Of a stretch of DNA of 64,000 nucleotides, positions 1-11,729 are shown piece after piece (the first letter of the stretch is position 1; each line of letters starts with the position of its first letter). Source of the DNA: Paragonimus skrjabini miyazakii (lineage: Eukaryota > Platyhelminthes > Trematoda > Plagiorchiida > Troglotrematidae); the NCBI GenBank assembly GCA_014338405.1, contig JTDE01000989.1:145275-209274 (forward strand), in the 5' to 3' direction. The translations under genes were made by a program, and so were the position numbers. The notes beneath the pieces were generated by a model. That model made no database searches, was not told where the DNA came from, and saw only the letters and a list, made by a program, of their open reading frames with translations.

Positions 1-860
1 GCGATCTTGGTTCTCTTCAGATAGGCCCAGCCAGTTAGAGCGAATCCCGAGTTATGCAATGAATAACGCATAAAGTTGGGCGTTTTAAGTTAGATCCATA
101 TTTGCAGCATATCTACAATAAGGAGTTCGGTAGTTCCAGAAAGGGTTTGATTAATTGCCATTGTCAGTGTGACTACTTGTTAGTAGTTTGAACAAATTTC
201 GGTTACCCCTGGATAAATCTCATTTCGGAGATCAGCTTGCGCTAAGTCATTACTCACTCCCAACAACGAACCCATCATAAAGATCATTCCTTCGCAGGAC
301 TCAATTATGGACACAATGCCAATTCTACACGAATGTTATTAATCAATTCCCAAAACGACCGTTTTTCCAATGTGCAATGTTGTGCAACGAACAATATTAT
401 TTCTTCTAGGGTTATGACTGTGATATTAGTTAGACATCAGAACTAAAGTCTCATTTTTGGTAATTCGGAACTGTGTATGAACGAGAGAAGTGACGGTTAC
501 CCTGGGTATAAAGGCTTAACAGCGATTCGTATGTAATGGACACTTCGGTAAGTCTACTGTCAGTTCGCATTTAGTTATGCCCAGACGGTAGCATTGTTTC
601 ATATGCGCTCTGTAGTATGAAATCTTGTTCAAGTTTTGAAGTATGTCCAAGGCAAACGGGTGCCTTTTTTCGTTCTTTCTAGTATAATTTGAGTTAGGGG
701 ATGGCTTGGAATGGTTGAGCATATATCTCTTTCGGTTATTTATCGTTCACCAAGTGTACTAATGACGTGTGTGCCATTGAGTTCATAGCTGATAACGAGT
801 TTGGATCCAATTGAATTGCAGTATTTCAAATTTCTCCACGATTATATGTTGTCAAATCAA
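1..860. other. Intergenic DNA, nothing recognised
   Basis: I see only short chance open frames and no protein family, RNA gene or clear repeat in this stretch. The R2-like remnant becomes recognisable after about 870. Confidence 0.5.
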
Positions 861-869
861 AGAAAAAAG

Positions 870-1385
870 CAGGGGTGGCTCACAGTAACAGAAGAGAACG
901 TCATGAAGAATGGTCAAGTTTGGAGGAACTGCGGCTCAAACATTTGAAGCGCAACAAAACTAATAGCCTGGCGGAATATTCCGGCCTCTTCCCATCAACT
1001 GAAGATTGTTCAGTTGGTCTGTGTCACTCCCGCATCCCGCTCGTTCCGAAAGTCAATAGCCCTTTCCCTCCCAGTGCACCGAGACCGAGGGCGATATCCT
1101 CAACTTTGGAACGTTGCTTTCTCAAGATATTGGTTGATCATTGAAATAGGCACTTGCAACTGTCCACTCTTAAATTCGCACCCCTACACTGTGATGGTTG
1201 CCTCGAAACAACATCAACACCACATACGCTGCTCCATACCTCACGTACCATGTCTTCCAGCATGTGTGCGGCTATTATTTACTTGTTCAAAGCGTCCAAT
1301 TTTATCTTGCAGTACTCAATTTTACGAAATGTGATCAAAGATGGTGCGTCTGACTTTGTCATGAGGTACATGAACGTCCCGGTGC
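870..1385 (+). pseudogene. Non-LTR retrotransposon reverse transcriptase fragment, R2-like
   Basis: Broken reverse-transcriptase coding sequence spread over two frames. The peptide RIPLVPKVNSPFPPSAPRPR, then AISSTLERCFLKIL (to about 1135), fits the R2-clade RT block in which a P-K-V precedes RPI-S and R-F-KIL. After a stop and frame change come DGCLETTS (about 1190) and YSILRNVIKDGASDFVMRYM (1315-1375), which fit the DGC-E and S-H-L-RALR-G-p--v-Y-R-Y blocks. The expected F-D catalytic block is not legible (AAIIYLFKASNF sits in its place) and no YxDD block is found, so the enzyme is dead. The clade call rests on motif order only. CR1 or another LINE clade is possible for the RT part, but the endonuclease remnant downstream supports R2-like. 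Confidence 0.55.
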
Positions 1386-1689
1386 GCGTTTTTGGTGTGG
1401 TAGTGACGAACAAGGAGGAGATCCATGTGGCATGGATGAATAAGCTTTATCATGTGCTGGGCGGCCTTGGTCTTCAGGAAGTGTCTCGCTCTCCACTCTT
1501 CAGTCGATAGCTATTTAATCCAGACCGCATTTTCCACAGGACTTTTATCCGTGCTATCTAGCTCTAATGTGATATTCTGCGGACTAAAGTCCGAAGTTAT
1601 CGAGGTGGCCGAAGTGATTACTCAGTTCTCTGTCGAAGCAAATACAGTCAACCAGGAAGCCTTTCCAATATTCTGCAGTCGTGATGGAT

Positions 1690-1995
1690 CACCCGCGATG
1701 TGCGTTGTGCTCGGCACAACTACGTGACCAATGGCCTGGCGAAACGATTGTGAAATCTAGGCGACGCAGTCTTCGAGGAGTTGCGGGTACGAACAGGGAG
1801 CTCGTATAACAAACCCGACGTTATCACGCTTTGTGAAAGCGCTTCTGTGGTACTGGACGTCAGTATAGTGCACGACTACCGAGGCCAATTTGTCTGAACA
1901 GACAAGGGTGTGAAATGCGGGACCGACTCTCACAATATCTCCATTCAGTAGGCCCTCCATACTAAGGGCATTTCGTGGATCGTAGTTCTCATTCA
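1690..1995 (+). pseudogene. R2-like restriction-like endonuclease fragment
   Basis: Plus-strand translation gives NGLAKRL, then DAVFEELRVRTGSSYNKPDV (about 1765-1822), ITLCESASVVLDVSIVHDY (1823-1879), and further residues with stops near 1897 and 1951. The KPD...(about 12 residues)...VLDVSIV pattern is the catalytic core of the restriction-like endonuclease at the C-terminus of R2-type elements. An upstream RH-like block (RCARHNYVTNGLAKRL) fits the region just before it. It follows the RT fragment on the same strand at the expected side. Several in-frame stops make it non-functional. Confidence 0.55.
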
Positions 1996-2067
1996 CTTAC
2001 GATCATCACTTTTCCTGGTATCAGGTATCTCTTTTCTTGCAATGCGATTCTTCGACTGGGACTGCCT

Positions 2068-2515
2068 TTCTATGCAATCACTGATTTATGCCTGCCAACT
2101 TTTCTAGGTTCTTTGAAAACCTACCGTACATTTATGCGGGGAACCTGGCATTGACTGTTGCTATCTTCTGACGGCTGTTTCGCAATGAAGAACATTTTTC
2201 CTTTCCAATGCATGGGCCTTGACTGTGATAGCACCGTTTTACCCTGAGGAGCTTCCAATTCTACTTTTGTCACTACTCTTTGTTAACATATCACAAAGGT
2301 AACTTTCATTTGATGACTGGAATTATTAAGGTTTGCTATTCTCATGGATGGAATTATCAACTGTTCAGTGTTGTTTTCCATGCAGCGCCCCAGATTTGAT
2401 AGGCAGCTTGCCTTGAATTTCCATTTTTATCTTTGTTGTTCAATCCTGATGTCACCGTTTGTTCTTTATTTGGGTGAATTTGTATAAATTGCTCTCCGAA
2501 ATAAGCGATAGTTAG
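2068..2515 (+). repeat. Repeat A, copy 1 (possible R2-like 3' tail)
   Basis: About 450 bp that aligns with 4205-4668 throughout. Shared landmarks are the ggaacctgg block (2140/4270), the ccttgactgtgatag block (2218/4350), the caactgttcag block (2358/4528) and a shared end of the form aaataaRcgata (2499/4650). I judge identity at roughly 70% by eye, with indels. It begins just after the R2-like endonuclease remnant, so it could be that element's 3' untranslated region. The tandem copy at 4.2 kb argues equally for an independent satellite-like repeat. Confidence 0.6.
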
Positions 2516-4204
2516 CTGGTGGATACCCTTAGGTCAATAAAACCATGACGTTCAATGTCTCAATGTGGAAGGACGAAATAAACCACCAACAGAATGCAAC
2601 ATTATGAACATGCTAGGATTTTCAGGCCCAGGTGGATGCATTACAGTGATTCGTGCGATCAGTATACCGGTTTCACTTAAGACGGCAAAAATAAAATTCA
2701 CTTGATCGGAACCTGATATGTAGACTGAAAGAAAATACTGTCCTAATTTCACACGTAGACGAACTGAAATATAGTTTGATTTTGTTCTTGAGGGAAACAA
2801 ATGTTAATCAGCAAATGTTACAGAGAAAGAACTTGTGGTGGTGAAATGCGTTACGCTAAACTAGTTCTTCCTTTCCTGATATGTCACATTAAAAATAGCC
2901 GCATACATTTGGATTCACGATGCATTATAATGCTCTAGAACGATGGATCATTGTGTTGTCTTATGGTGTCAACTACAGGGAAGTGGGTTGACAACGCCAA
3001 CCTTCTTTAAGATTGTGTGTGTGTGTGGAACTTATGCAGGAAACTCTGATTAGTGGTGTTCTTCTTTCAACTTTAAGTTCGGCCTCGCTCAGTTCTGATG
3101 GTAGTCATCAGGCCCACACCGACTTTTCAGTCGGTTCAGTTTCAAGAGAAGCATTCAAGTTTTGTAGATGCTACAGCTCATCAATAATGCATAATTCCAT
3201 TTGCAGTTGGAGTTACGCCTCGATTTAACTGATAGCGAGGTGTGCATGTCAAACAGTACTCGACAAACATCGCAAAAGACCGGATGCAATATAGTTAAAG
3301 CATAATCTCGTGTGAGCAGTGATCGTCATTCCTTGGTGTTCCGGGGGGAAGATTTGGAATGTTTAACTCGGTTATGTTTTGTTAACTAACAAGTAATTGG
3401 GCAGTTTGAGTGGTCTTTTTTGAACAAGGATTGGCAACCATCGATACAGTGGTGGATCTGAGAGTGTCTCACGATTACGATTTGTTTTTGTGATAGAAAA
3501 TCAAAACAGCTCTTACATCTACACGGATCTTTGCGGGCAATCTTAAAGTTTCACTAGAGTATAAATAATTGTTATGATACTTTTGATAAACAATTATTAA
3601 TCGTTTCTCTCAATCTTTATCCCAATGAGTCACCTGTGACGAAGCAATTTTTTTGCTGTCATGTTTTGGTGCTGCAATATGTCTGAATTCCTCTCAGTGT
3701 GTGGTGAGATGTGCTAATACAACCTCTTGCGTGACGATCAGGTACAATTTAGTGATATTTAAAATAATTTTTCTTTTAAACGTTGCTATACACATGAATG
3801 TTTCCCTCCTGACGGTTGCAGTACTACCTTCATTGATGTCTTATATGACAAGGTTACTTAACGAACTGCATTCACAATTATCACATATAATTCACGTACC
3901 ATATATAATCCGTGTAACTTTTGTTGACCTATCCATTAGGTAGATATAGTAGTTCCGTTCGTTTCCTCGTTCGAACTCATCGGTAAATGCGAGAATACTC
4001 ATAAAAAATGAACGTCAGACGAGATAGGGGTTTACGAAGTGTGATGGTGACCTGGTTTAAATTTATTGAAATGAAGACGCTACTGCAATAATCCATGTTT
4101 CCCCAAACTGAGCGTAATCAAGTTTTGTTTACCTACGATTCTATACAGTAACCTAACCAGTGGAGGTTAATGTTGTATTTTAGGTTTTTAGACCAGATAA
4201 TAGC
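2516..4204. other. Intergenic DNA between the two Repeat A copies
   Basis: Apart from a short (TG)n tract at 3014-3028 I recognise nothing. The open frames at 2552-2800 (minus) and 3653-3943 (plus) have biased, low-complexity composition and no recognisable domain. Confidence 0.4.
3014..3028. repeat. (TG)n microsatellite
   Basis: Uninterrupted tg dinucleotide run of about 7 units. Confidence 0.8.
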
Positions 4205-4668
4205 TAGCTTTCTATAGTGCATTTATTATGCAACAAAACCAACGTTTTACTCACTATTTCAAAGAATTCGTGGAACCTGGAGGTAACTGTTGTCACCTCT
4301 CTGACAGCTGTCTTACTATGAAGGACATTTTTCTGTCCCGTTGCGTGAGCCTTGACTGTGATAGTATCCCTGTGTCCTGAAGAGCTTTTGATTTTGTGAG
4401 ACTGACCGTTTATTTTTTCGTATATTTTTTCCATCCTAAAATCCGTTTGTTACATACCGCACAGGTAACCCTTTATTTGATGGCTGGATTGTTAACGCCT
4501 ACTACTCTTGTCAGAGGTCTCGCCAACTGTTCAGTTTTGCTAACTGTGCACCGCCCCACATTTAACAGAGAGCTTGTTTTCACATTCACCTTTTACAATT
4601 ATGTTGCTTAATTTTGGTGTCACCGTTTGTTCTCCCCTTGCTCTTCAAAATAAACGATAAAGTTGATT
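4205..4668 (+). repeat. Repeat A, copy 2
   Basis: Aligns with 2068-2515. It starts with tctatag-gcat-tatta-gcaac and, after 463 bp, the same start recurs at 4670, so this is a full tandem unit. No coding capacity survives. The minus-strand frame at 4204-4434 is incidental. Confidence 0.65.
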
Positions 4669-4735
4669 TCTATAGAGCATCTATTAAGCAACGAAAGCAA
4701 AGTTTTACTCACCATTTCAAGGTCGTTCCTCAACC
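4669..4735 (+). repeat. Repeat A, partial tandem copy 3
   Basis: The first 65 bp of the unit repeat with few differences: tctatagagcatctattaag here against tctatagtgcatttattatg in copy 2, then the shared gttttactcac-atttcaa block. Similarity fades after about 4735. Confidence 0.65.
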
Positions 4736-5258
4736 TGAACAAACTGCCGATTAAGTTGAAGGGTCACGTATTCAGAAATATTTAGAAGTATGGGGAATGG
4801 TAATTCTTTACTGACTTTCATTGTAAAACAAATCAGAGAGGAAGATATATTATTGATGAGCAGTCTCAGGTCTAATGATGTATTGAATAGCCGATTGTTT
4901 AATGGCTCAGCTGGACCACAGACTTTCTAATTTTTCCAGCTAATAGCTAGTTTGTTACCACCAGTAAAATAATGGCACGGCCAATTTGCGACTGTTAGTC
5001 GAGGTCAGCTCATTGTTGGCACGTTAGGTGTATCACAACATTGTCAGATGATCGGCGGGCATTCTAAAACCATTGAAGATCAAATTTACTTCGAAGGCTT
5101 CCTCGAGGTCTACTATACAACAAGACGTGGATAATATTTTGCGCTTCCTAAGAAGTAAGTTCTTTTTTTTTATCTGGTACGAGAGAGAGAAAGTAGAGAT
5201 TATTTGGAGGTTGTGTTACAAACTATTGGAAACGTTCCCAACATGCCCATTACAATAG
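4736..5258. other. Intergenic DNA, nothing recognised
   Basis: AT-rich unique-looking sequence. The frame at 5073-5258 has no recognisable domain. Confidence 0.4.
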
Positions 5259-5259
5259 T

Positions 5260-5386
5260 GAGAATAAAGACATATAGGTGAATAAAGGTTTTTGATAATT
5301 CATCTTCAGGCCGGTACAATTATATAAGGAGTTAATGGAGTTAGATCGCGATATCGATCAGACGTATTACAGAGAAACTAGGTCAC
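5260..5386. repeat. Inverted repeat arm (left) of the Penelope fragment
   Basis: Inverted partner of 5657-5782. Its outer end carries ttcatcttcaggccggtaca, which resembles the tail motif of the Penelope copy at 37.33 kb. Confidence 0.7.
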
Positions 5387-5519
5387 TGGTCAGTCAATTG
5401 TTGATGGCTTGATTAGTCGGTTGCGTCACGTTTGTCCATTGGTTTGACCGCACACGTTCGCCACCGATCCGATGGATTTGTGGTCATGGCAAGTGCAACG
5501 CCTGAACAAACCGATTTTA

Positions 5520-5656
5520 CTAACATAATACCGCGGCAAGCAGCCTGATTCTAATAGCCTTGGCAGTACAGTGTTCCAATTCGGACAGTTTTTGATGGGT
5601 TGCACGGAACGCGATATACAACCTTGAAGGCCCGACCGACCTTGACTTGAATGACC
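5520..5656 (-). pseudogene. Penelope GIY-YIG endonuclease C-terminal remnant
   Basis: The minus-strand peptide FRATHQKLSELEHCTAKAIR, followed by IRLLAAVLC, parallels YRVNTSHSKAVRCRILATAE, then AIGIRLRNPPLC, in the copy at 37.5 kb. This is the segment after the GIY-YIG core where Penelope endonucleases have a conserved R-L-AEA-I block. The core itself is absent. The frame continues into the right terminal repeat. Confidence 0.55.
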
Positions 5657-5782
5657 GTGACCTAGTTTCTCTGTAATAAGTCTGATGGATATCTCGATCT
5701 AACTGCATTAACTTCTCATATAACTGTACCGGTGTGAAGAAGAATTATCGAAAACATATGTACGCCTATGCCTTTATTCTCA
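5657..5782. repeat. Inverted repeat arm (right) of the Penelope fragment
   Basis: Inverted partner of 5260-5386, diverged by scattered substitutions and small indels. Confidence 0.7.
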
Positions 5783-8700
5783 TTATTTTGAAACGATTGC
5801 TGTCTTGATTACATCCACACTGTTTCCGATAGGAATCGAAAAATTACTTGTCGACTGCCATTTTTAACACTAGCAGTGGATCTCATTGAGCTTCGTTGGG
5901 GCTTGATTTTATGTTCGACTATAATAATGTAAACTGACTTCGTACACAGTAGAAAATTTCATTTTCTGGCGGTTTAAACCGGCCGTCAGCCACCATACCG
6001 TTACTATGTGGGTTAAAAAGAAAAAAAGTATTATTTTTTTAAAATAAAATTTGAAAACAACAGCGGTTCATTCCATATGTCAAGCAAAATTATAACGACC
6101 CAAATTAGAGTAAGCAACATTATGAGTGACAGGATTGTTTTGTTTTTGGTGCATACATGAATTATACACAATACGTATTAACCTCTGATGACCGCTGCAT
6201 GAAAGCAATTGTGAGAGGCGGCATGTAGCACAAAAGAACTACACAAGCAAGCTGGCAATCAAAAACAATCAGTCAACCACCAAGACGATTTGTTACAAGT
6301 TGATTTTAAGCGGCCTTCATTGCACATACTATTACGAGGAAGTTTACTTTAACCCCGAAGTTTTCTATGAAGAAGAGTGATAGCTTTAAAGTTTAGGCAA
6401 GAGCTGTAAGATGTGAGGTCACATTCGAGTTAACGACACGGATAAGTTTCCAAAGGATATTTTCGTCTCGTATATTTTTTTGGAATTCATCCTAACGATT
6501 TACGGGTCATTATGCATTCCATCATATAACGATCAAACGGTCAGTTTTTGTTGGAAAGTGTGGACAAGCCTAATGGCCATTCAGGAAATAATTTTCAGCG
6601 CAATTTAGTGCATGTATATTCATTAGTCTGTCTGCCATAGTCGTAGGCACAGTTTAGAAATTCTGAACTAAAGGTAACCGTTCCAACTGTTTCAGCCCAA
6701 CCTGCACACTACCTTGCAGGTGCATTCTGAAACGAACAACATCGGGCACACATCCGTTGATGACCAACCATTCCATTGAATTTTGACCCGCTAGTCAACA
6801 TGACAAACACCATCTGCGTTTAGAAAGGTGACTGTGCACTCTGCTTGGTTTTCTAAAATATGCGACGCAAGCGGATGATCTCAAAGAGAATAAAATTGTA
6901 TAACATATGAACCAGTGTTGGATAAACTACAGTTGGCAAAAATCTCCTGATTTAATTTAAAGCCAGTATTGATACAGTGTTTCGTCAAATTGTCGCGAAG
7001 ACAAGTCGATCTAAAGGGGTGAACACTGTGAACCGGAGACATTACCTTAATCCATATTCCAAGTATCTACGATTGCTTCCGGTGTGATATTAAAGGACGT
7101 CAGTCAGTATAACGCGAAATTTGCTGTGTTTTTATCGCGCAGACATCAAATGTTTGGGTCAGTTTACCTAAGTGACCAAAGTCTATTCGTTTGTTTGAAT
7201 CGTTCTATTGGATGTATGGTCGGCCTCAAAACTAGAATTGCTATGTGTTCCAATACATCTCCGTTTCTTGCTTACCAAGGCAGTCGGCTTCCACACTGCA
7301 AGTAGATGAGGCTATATTTATGTCTTTCAAACATTACACCATTTTGTTAACCTCTTCTCAGCACAACACTGCTTCGAGGCTGTTCAATGACAGTTCAGGT
7401 TCGCCACAACCGCACACACTCCCTTTGTAATTCCTTGCAACGGAGTTGTCACGGAGAAGTCACCGATATAAGTCGGTGACTTCTTCAGTCAAAAAACGAA
7501 GTGCTATTATTCCTCTATCGATCCGTGACGAATCGCCATTACTTGCTGCGAAATTCTAACATCAACGCCGTGAAGTAATAGTTTGGGATTTTTGAGTTGC
7601 TGGGCTAGATACCTGCATTTTGTTGGTAGCTGGTTTAGCTGATCACTTTCGAATTCGAGGACAACTGTTTCGATGTAACCCGGTTTTATCAGCGCCACAC
7701 TCCGGAACATCGAATACTTGGACCAATTGTTCAGTTACTTACACATCATACCACAGAGTGAATGGATACCTGTGCATTTTTGCTGCGTGCTGTCAGGAAT
7801 GACCGATACACTTGATCTATCAGGTCATTGTACACGAAACGGAATGATTAAAACCCTTAATTTAACTCCAAAATTCTGCAATGAATTTTCAAATTTTCAG
7901 TTTCAAAGCCCTCGTTTATCTACAGCTGTTCATAAGGCAGTCGGCCGGCTAACGTTCCACCCTGGTGATCAACTTCCATTTTCTCCCTCAGCAAGTGGTT
8001 CGGCCTGGTACTTAACTGTTAGTAGATTCGAAACACTGTACTTCATTCGGAGTTTATCTTGTTATCACCCGTAAAATCTGTAAGCCACACGTGCGGCATT
8101 GGTGTAACTTAAACCACGACTGAACGATCGATAACCGGACGTTAAGGTCACAGTGGTGTTCGGTCTTTTCGCAGTCCAACCTAAATGGACTAAAGTGATG
8201 ACAGTTTGTCGTCCACGTTGTGCTATATCTCGAGGTCTGATAACACGGCAAATAGTGAATACAGTTGTTGTTGGGATTTAGGGGATGACTGTTCGGTCCC
8301 GTATGCTTTTTACATAAAATAACATGACTCCTTTCAAAACGGTTGCTGCATGAGAGTGGACCTTGCGAACAGGTCGTTGTATGAGCACTGTAAAAAGAAG
8401 TCAACCCATTCTAAGAATTTGATCTCCCCATGAATTTAGTCGGGACAATTCGAAGACGAACTTCGTGCAAGATTTTCGAACTAATTTTGTACCTTGTTCT
8501 GCACCACATAAAGATGGATACTGCATTTTTTTGACGCTATAAATTAAGAGTACTACCTGTCATGGTACGTTCATAAATTGCACATATTGACGTTCCACTT
8601 CCCCAGATAACGTATGGATGTGACAGCGAACAGTCAGAGCTAAGGATCACTTTGTTTAAGCCGAACTGTTATGAACTTTTCTCTGTACTGTCGTGTCCAA

Positions 8701-9916
8701 GGTTCTCTATAATGCGGTTACGTATAAGCGTTTCCTGAAAGTGGAGGGGGTATTCGTCCAAAAACGTCACACTGGTTATCCTTTTAAAATTAAAACTGGT
8801 GTAGGCTTACCAGTGAACGAACTAAATTGTTTTGCAGAGCCAATTTCGCTTTTCTTTAAACGTGCCCTGATTCTCCTTTGTGTTGTTACGACAGAAACTG
8901 CGATAAAATTTCTCGTCACTTTTAACCAATTTCGTCTAAAGTTTGGTTTCATTTTCTTTTTAGACGAAGTGCCATCCCAAGTAAAGATTCCTTCTTAATG
9001 TACTAAACCTGTAACCATTACGGACAACGTCAGGTGACTCCGGTTACAACAAACAAGGTCCGGCGGCGCGTGTAAGTTAAATAGCTATGCAAGTTGACCA
9101 CCACTGAAATTTTGTAAATGCGACCCATCTTTAGACACAATAAGAATGAAACCGCTCAGGACACCACTAAGTGAATCAACACGGAGAAAATAAGGTGGTA
9201 AACAAATTGGTGTGGAGTAGATTACTAAGTAACAGCGATGACGTGAACGGGAGACAAGAGGTTATGGCCCATGGACTTTGTTTATTGTGCATCACTTGAG
9301 ACATTGTTGCTCTGGGCGCAACCCGAAAAAGTGCGATCTACGGAGTGTAAACTATCTTGTACACTGACCTCGTTCTTGCTTCCCACCAGTCATTACAGAC
9401 TGTTTGAGCTATTTATACTTGGTGGACACAGTAATCACAGGAACAAACAGAAAGTCTAATCGTGGCATGCCATTGCCTTTTTGGGCAAACTGACAGGATG
9501 GTATAATATTGCCGGAAACTCTCGGGTAGTATTTCAGTTGGTACGACAATCTCAACAAATACGGGTTTATCATGACATAACAAATGTATGCGAACATATC
9601 CGTGCATGGAGTTAAGAAAGTAACTGGTCCCCATGGGGTTAGAGAAAAAGTAAGTATGAACTAAACAGTGAAATGAAACAACAGGCGATTCACTAGGGCC
9701 CAGAAGGGAAAAGAACAATGAGCCTTAACAAAAATGAAGCTGGATTAGTTCGGAGTTGTGTTACGGTATCCACTACCTAACCACTCGCAGTGTGGTCACC
9801 ACATACCTATACTGAACTAGATATAAATACAACTTAACTGCAGTTAATTACAGCTGTCGAAGTCCAACGAGCGCTCTAGCCAGTGAGCAATTATAACTTT
9901 GAGGAAACCTCACCAA
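5783..9916. other. Intergenic DNA, nothing recognised except one hairpin
   Basis: Long stretch without a defensible gene. Open frames at 7620-8074 (plus), 8054-8404 (minus), 8693-8998 (plus) and 9413-9718 (minus) overlap one another, have no recognisable motif and lack supporting splice signals that I would trust. Confidence 0.4.
7455..7484. repeat. Perfect 12-bp hairpin with 6-nt loop
   Basis: agaagtcaccga and its exact reverse complement tcggtgacttct enclose the loop tataag. The sequence shows the structure directly. No neighbouring feature explains it. Confidence 0.7.
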
Positions 9917-10116
9917 TTTTGGTATTGGTATGTTCGTCGAGCTTGGGATTTAGGTTGCAAACGTTTTTTCGTTAGCGAGGTGACATCATAAATGCGTGTA
10001 GTTTTTGAGCACTCAAAATCGCTTAAAAACTGTACGCACTGATGATTTCACCTCGCTTGATGATGAACCGTTTGCAAAGTAAATTCCAGGCTCGGCGAAC
10101 ATACCAATACCAAAAC
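9917..10116. mobile_element. Foldback / MITE-like inverted-repeat element
   Basis: About 200 bp made of two arms of about 90 bp in inverted orientation. The outer end is ttttggtattggtatgttcg on the left, with its near-exact complement at 10097-10116. Inner matches include tttgcaaacg, agcgaggtga and the gcgt--agtttttRagc block around a short centre. No coding sequence is present. I did not find a convincing target-site duplication (left ctcaccaa, right ccatccat). It fits a non-autonomous DNA transposon; the superfamily is unknown. Confidence 0.7.
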
Positions 10117-11699
10117 CATCCATCCGAGCTACAAACAACACTGCCATTGTTCATAACTATCAGAAACCTCATCAGTCCACCGAACGAATCTTGCTGCTGC
10201 AGTGTATAAGGGAATAGTCATTTCCATTTTGATTTTTTAGTAAACCGCATGTGAATTAATTTCATAACTGGTAATCTAGTTTTCATTCACATATACCTTA
10301 GTCCCACAGCAAAATGTAACTACAGTCTGACCATTCTTAGTTTCGTTATCTCCTTCACCCTAACAGCGAACTTTCACTACGTAATCCTTGCTCCGTATTT
10401 CTTCACGCTCCCGATCATAGCTGATACAATCACCCAGCCCTGATGGCACCATCATGTTACCGTGACTAAAGCGTCATTTGTTTGTTGTAATCACTCTCTT
10501 CACTTATGCTGTTGCGTTCATTCATTGTGGGCATTTTGTGCAATTTTTGCAAAAGAAGCCGACAAGAAGCGAAGAAAACGTCATTGGACTAGACGCTTCA
10601 CGCCCAGATACACGCTTCTTCCGATTCTGTAAAAAATTGATACGTCCAGAAAGTATAAAAAGCGTACACAATGCTCTCTTCTTATGGCCCTGACCTACGA
10701 AGTGTGCGAAATTGAGTTTCCTCATGGTGGCGAACGCGGTGAGGAGAAGACTACTTCTGCTCGTGCCCCAGCTACTCGCGAGTGTCAGTGACGCGGTGTA
10801 TCAGAAGACGGACAAGTAGTGTACATTAAAAAACGCATCATTACTTTACTTCGATTTTAGTAAATAATCGCCGAATATTTCTTATCCACCTTCGTCACCT
10901 CATACTGGAGATCGGTGAACTTTAGGAGCAGTTTGATTTCTCTTTTACGTGAAAACTAATTTTAAGGTTCTGGATTAATTCACAACGTCTAAGACTAACT
11001 TTTTCTGACCACTGGGGATACCATTTGTTTACCATCCTTATCACTAGCCTGTCCTTCGAATATTAATATTATCCCCATCTGAATCCACTCAGAACGAGAT
11101 TTTGCTCTGAGGATAAACTTGGAAATGTCCGGCATAGTCACAGTTGAATAAGTCCCTATATACTTATCGGTTACATTACATTACGTATGACGCTTCAGTC
11201 AATATCCACTTCATTCAACTACAGTCAGTGATTGTGGGCTGATTTTCTTCCGCTGTTATGATTCAAATAGTTTGCTGCGAAACCATTATATCTGAATCAA
11301 TGGACTGTCATCGGAGCTTTTATCTGTATTAAAAAGTCGAAAAGTCGGGTTGTAAAATAGTACGAAGGGGCCCAGTGGATGGATTTCCACCTGCACTGCT
11401 CACGCGTGTGTTAAGACACGACCCTGGAGTTTCATGGAACTTACGACGTCATAAACCAACTTGAAACATAACAGTAAAGTTAGTGGAAGCCATACTTTCC
11501 GTTGCCGGGTTCCGCAGAAAAGAACGGTCAATGCCAAGGTTAGTGAATAATTCCATACACTCAATTCTCTCGTGTAACACTTTGTTAAAACTTTTACCAT
11601 TTTGCGATCCAGTTCCATATGATTTCTTTATCTTAAGATGTGACATTTCGAAACGTTGCCACTTTCATTTCTGACGTCTACTTCGTTTTCCCTATTCCA
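10117..11699. other. Region upstream of the gypsy pol; gag/LTR not recognised
   Basis: An LTR, gag and protease would be expected here if the downstream pol came from a full-length insertion. I find no CCHC knuckle, no DTG/DSG protease motif and no copy of the putative 3' LTR start. A TATA-like agtataaaaag lies near 10649. The remaining open frames overlap on both strands and show no domain. Confidence 0.35.
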
Positions 11700-11729
11700 A
11701 GGTTTCTGGTGGTATAAGCACTGAACCGG

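Larger units (their letters stand above)
5260..5782 (-). mobile_element. Penelope-like element fragment with inverted terminal repeats
   Basis: Two arms of about 127 bp, 5260-5386 and 5657-5782, are inverted copies of each other. They run from the outer gagaataaag to the inner agagaaactaggtcac, with matches such as cggtacaRttatat, and I estimate over 80% identity by eye. They enclose 270 bp that on the minus strand read as the C-terminal end of a Penelope GIY-YIG endonuclease plus a short 3' tail. The loop also shares about 20 bp (gcaacgcctgaacaaa type) with the Penelope copy at 37.5 kb. Penelope-like elements are known to carry pseudo-LTRs in direct or inverted order, and this layout fits the inverted form with most of the element deleted. 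Confidence 0.65.

Noticed and set aside
10130..10210. 5' LTR of the gypsy element
   Set aside because: A few words resemble sequence near 14.9 kb, but they do not align collinearly with the putative 3' LTR.
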